43,088 bases of DNA, from positions 35,448-78,535 of the forward strand of contig DJGJ01000021.1 of NCBI GenBank assembly GCA_002432715.1, in the 5' to 3' direction. Source of the stretch: Sphaerochaeta sp. UBA5849 (GTDB lineage Bacteria; Spirochaetota; Spirochaetia; Sphaerochaetales; Sphaerochaetaceae). A program made the translations under genes and the position numbers. Numbering within the stretch: position 1 is the stretch's first letter; each line of letters opens with the position of its first letter. A model generated the notes under the pieces. It did not search any database, was not told the DNA's origin, and saw only the letters and a list, made by a program, of their open reading frames with translations. Shown piece by piece: positions 41,552 to 43,088 of this stretch.

Positions 41552-42835
41552 TTATTTTGAATTTGTTTCAATGATTTTGGTGATATCGCCACGGATATCG
41601 GCCATGGCTTGTGCAGCGGTCTTGGTTCCCAGCATTGCACTTTGAACAGCCGGTATTACCTTCGATTCAATGGCTGCGTATCCTGTACGAAGCGGCAATG
41701 TGTGCCCGTACTCCTTGGCGATCAACTCACTGTTCTGCTTGATCTGTTTCGGATAGAGATTGGGATCAAGATACAGAGCCCAGTTCTCGGCGATGTTGAG
41801 CGTCGGTGGGAATCTCTTTGCACGTACATAGAGGTCTTCACCTTCCACACCACGGAGGAACTTGGTAAAAATCCAGGCAGCTTCTTTCTGCTTGGAGGAC
41901 TTGCTTATGCTGATGGTATTGCTCTTGAATACAGTGGTATTCTTGCTGTTCATTGCTTGCGGCATGGTCCATGCTTCAAAGCGAATTCCCTCGATCTTCT
42001 GGATTGCGAGAATTTCTTGTGCGGATCCGCTCATCATGGCAATGGTACCATTGCTGAACCAACGGCGCAAAGCTTCGGTGTTCCCGCTGTTGATGGTATC
42101 CTTGGGCATGTAGCCTTCCTTGTACAGGTCTGCAAGCATCTGAATTGCACTTGAGGCTTCAGGACTGTCACCGGTATAGCGACTCTTGTCCTCGCTGAGC
42201 AGGGTACCGCCCTTCGACCAGATATGTGGCAGGACACTGGAGAGATAATTGGTATCGATTGCAAAACCATACACCTTGTCTTTCTGGGGGTTGAAGGAGC
42301 GAACGATGCGTTCAAAATCCTTGGTGGTCCAATCCAAGGAAGGAAGTGCAACACCGGCTTTCTCAAAGACATCAAGATTCAACAGCATGTACAGTGGAGC
42401 GGTTCCCCAAGGAAGGCCGTAAATCTGTCCGTCGACTGTTGCTTCCTCGATACCCATCTTCGGATAGAGGTTCAAATCAATCTTGTCCCTTTGGATATAG
42501 GGGCTGAGGCTCTCGACCGCACCAAGCTTGATGAAGTCATAGAAATAGTAATCGTCGATACGCATCACATCGGGAGCCATGTTGCCTGCGATCATGGTCA
42601 TGAGCTTGGTATGGTAGTCGGCATACCCGCTGACAATCGGCTCAATCTTGATATCGGGATGTTTCTCCTCGAATGCCTTGATGATGTCCTGTTCAACTCC
42701 GATGGCATCAGGATTACCCCAGAATGCATACTTGAGTGTCACAGGTCCGCTTTTCTGTGGTTCCTGGGAGCCTTGCGCTCCCACAGTGGCAAGAATCATT
42801 ACCAAACCCAACAATACCAGTAGTGTTCGTTTCAT
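41552..42835 (-). CDS. Periplasmic sugar-binding protein, family 1 (CUT1 importer)
   Basis: This 427-residue protein has an AAGGAGG site before ATG. A signal peptide (MKRTLLVLLGLVMILATVGA) is followed by QGSQEPQ and lacks a lipobox Cys, so it should be soluble in the periplasm. The fold is that of family 1 binding proteins: DIIKAFEEKHPDIKIEPI, MTMIAGNMAPDVMRIDDYY, GLPWGTAPLYMLLNLD, and AAWIFTKFLRGVEG. It starts the operon that continues with two permeases and the YesN/YesM pair. The ligand is probably the sugar sensed by that pair, identity unknown. Confidence 0.92.
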   Translation of the reverse strand: MKRTLLVLLGLVMILATVGAQGSQEPQKSGPVTLKYAFWGNPDAIGVEQDIIKAFEEKHPDIKIEPIVSGYADYHTKLMTMIAGNMAPDVMRIDDYYFYDFIKLGAVESLSPYIQRDKIDLNLYPKMGIEEATVDGQIYGLPWGTAPLYMLLNLDVFEKAGVALPSLDWTTKDFERIVRSFNPQKDKVYGFAIDTNYLSSVLPHIWSKGGTLLSEDKSRYTGDSPEASSAIQMLADLYKEGYMPKDTINSGNTEALRRWFSNGTIAMMSGSAQEILAIQKIEGIRFEAWTMPQAMNSKNTTVFKSNTISISKSSKQKEAAWIFTKFLRGVEGEDLYVRAKRFPPTLNIAENWALYLDPNLYPKQIKQNSELIAKEYGHTLPLRTGYAAIESKVIPAVQSAMLGTKTAAQAMADIRGDITKIIETNSK

Positions 42836-43088
42836 CGTGCTAACCTCCTTTTGGTTTTCTTCGATGTTCCTACATCCTCATGGTCCGAGGGCCAAAACAC
42901 CATGGTTGATTTTTCTCTATACTTGGATATTCTTTTGATATTTTGCAAACAATTATCCTATAAACAGACAGAAAATCCATACATACTAAATGAAACGAGT
43001 CCTTTTTTCGCAAAAAAGGGGTCAATCACTTTTCCTGTGGGATTGGCCAAAGCTGTCAAAGTATAGAGAATCGAGAACTTCAGAGGAT
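42836..43088 (-). promoter_or_regulatory. A+T-rich upstream region of the importer operon
   Basis: These 253 bases hold no gene I can support. The A+T-rich part should contain the minus-strand promoter of the solute-binding protein gene. Candidate hexamers on that strand exist (TTGTTT, TATAGA) but no pair is convincing, as expected if a response regulator activates the promoter. Confidence 0.35.
43001..43019. repeat. Inverted repeat with T and A runs
   Basis: CCTTTTTT, CGC and AAAAAAGG form a perfect eight-base-pair stem with a three-base loop. It could be a bidirectional terminator for a gene beyond the window edge or a regulatory site. A+T-rich arms make a weak hairpin, so the role is uncertain. 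Confidence 0.3.

Noticed and set aside
42851..43066. Short plus-strand open frame at the window end
   Set aside because: No ribosome site, no recognisable product, and it lies in the upstream region of the importer operon.
1..43088. Search by eye for tRNA, rRNA, CRISPR arrays, insertion sequences and phage genes
   Set aside because: No cloverleaf-like, rRNA-like, regularly spaced repeat or transposase sequence was seen.

Overview
The window looks like chromosomal DNA from a free-living, sugar-fermenting spirochaete, probably Sphaerochaeta or a close relative. This is a judgement from memory of protein style. The three solute-binding proteins have signal peptides ending in AxG with no lipobox cysteine, which suits a diderm periplasm. 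Genes are packed tightly, many with strong GGAGG ribosome sites, and most belong to carbohydrate import and catabolism. I saw no rRNA, tRNA, CRISPR, insertion sequence or phage gene.

Layout. (A) 1-4595: the end of a GNAT acetyltransferase, a transaldolase-like protein that lacks the Schiff-base lysine, a RhaS-like AraC regulator, a SulP anion transporter, and a coupled pair (metallo-beta-lactamase-fold hydrolase and VOC protein). (B) 4673-13307: a predicted galactose-binding-fold protein, a DUF5054 (GH38-like) protein, an AraC regulator, and an operon of two LplB/YtcP-type permeases, a solute-binding protein and a CehA-type PHP phosphoesterase. (C) 13295-21850: a LacI regulator divergent from a six-gene operon, iolG-iolD-iolE followed by an archaeal-type (type II) GAPDH homologue, an archaeal-type phosphoglycerate kinase homologue and a LarA-family racemase homologue. 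(D) 21831-33953: a glycan-use operon on the minus strand (839-aa unknown protein, solute-binding protein, two permeases, GH38 alpha-mannosidase, GH105-like unsaturated uronyl hydrolase, AraC regulator), with a second paralogous AraC gene divergent at its head. (E) 33909-42835: a minus-strand run of solute-binding protein, two permeases, a YesN/YesM-type two-component system and three Gfo/Idh/MocA oxidoreductases.

The main point of interest is region C. The first three enzymes of the inositol pathway are present and would give 5-deoxyglucuronate, but iolB, iolC and iolJ are absent. In their place are an acyl-phosphate-forming dehydrogenase homologue, an acyl-phosphate kinase homologue and a 2-hydroxyacid racemase homologue. 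Both glycolytic homologues have changes at positions I associate with binding the substrate phosphate. I infer, as a hypothesis only, a route that oxidises the aldehyde of 5-deoxyglucuronate (or a similar uronate) to an acyl phosphate, recovers ATP, and then epimerises the resulting 2-hydroxy acid.

None of the three ABC importers has an ATPase gene here, so they probably share one encoded elsewhere. Strong hairpins sit next to each solute-binding protein gene and may set its expression apart from that of the permeases. No gene-free stretch exceeds about 255 bases.
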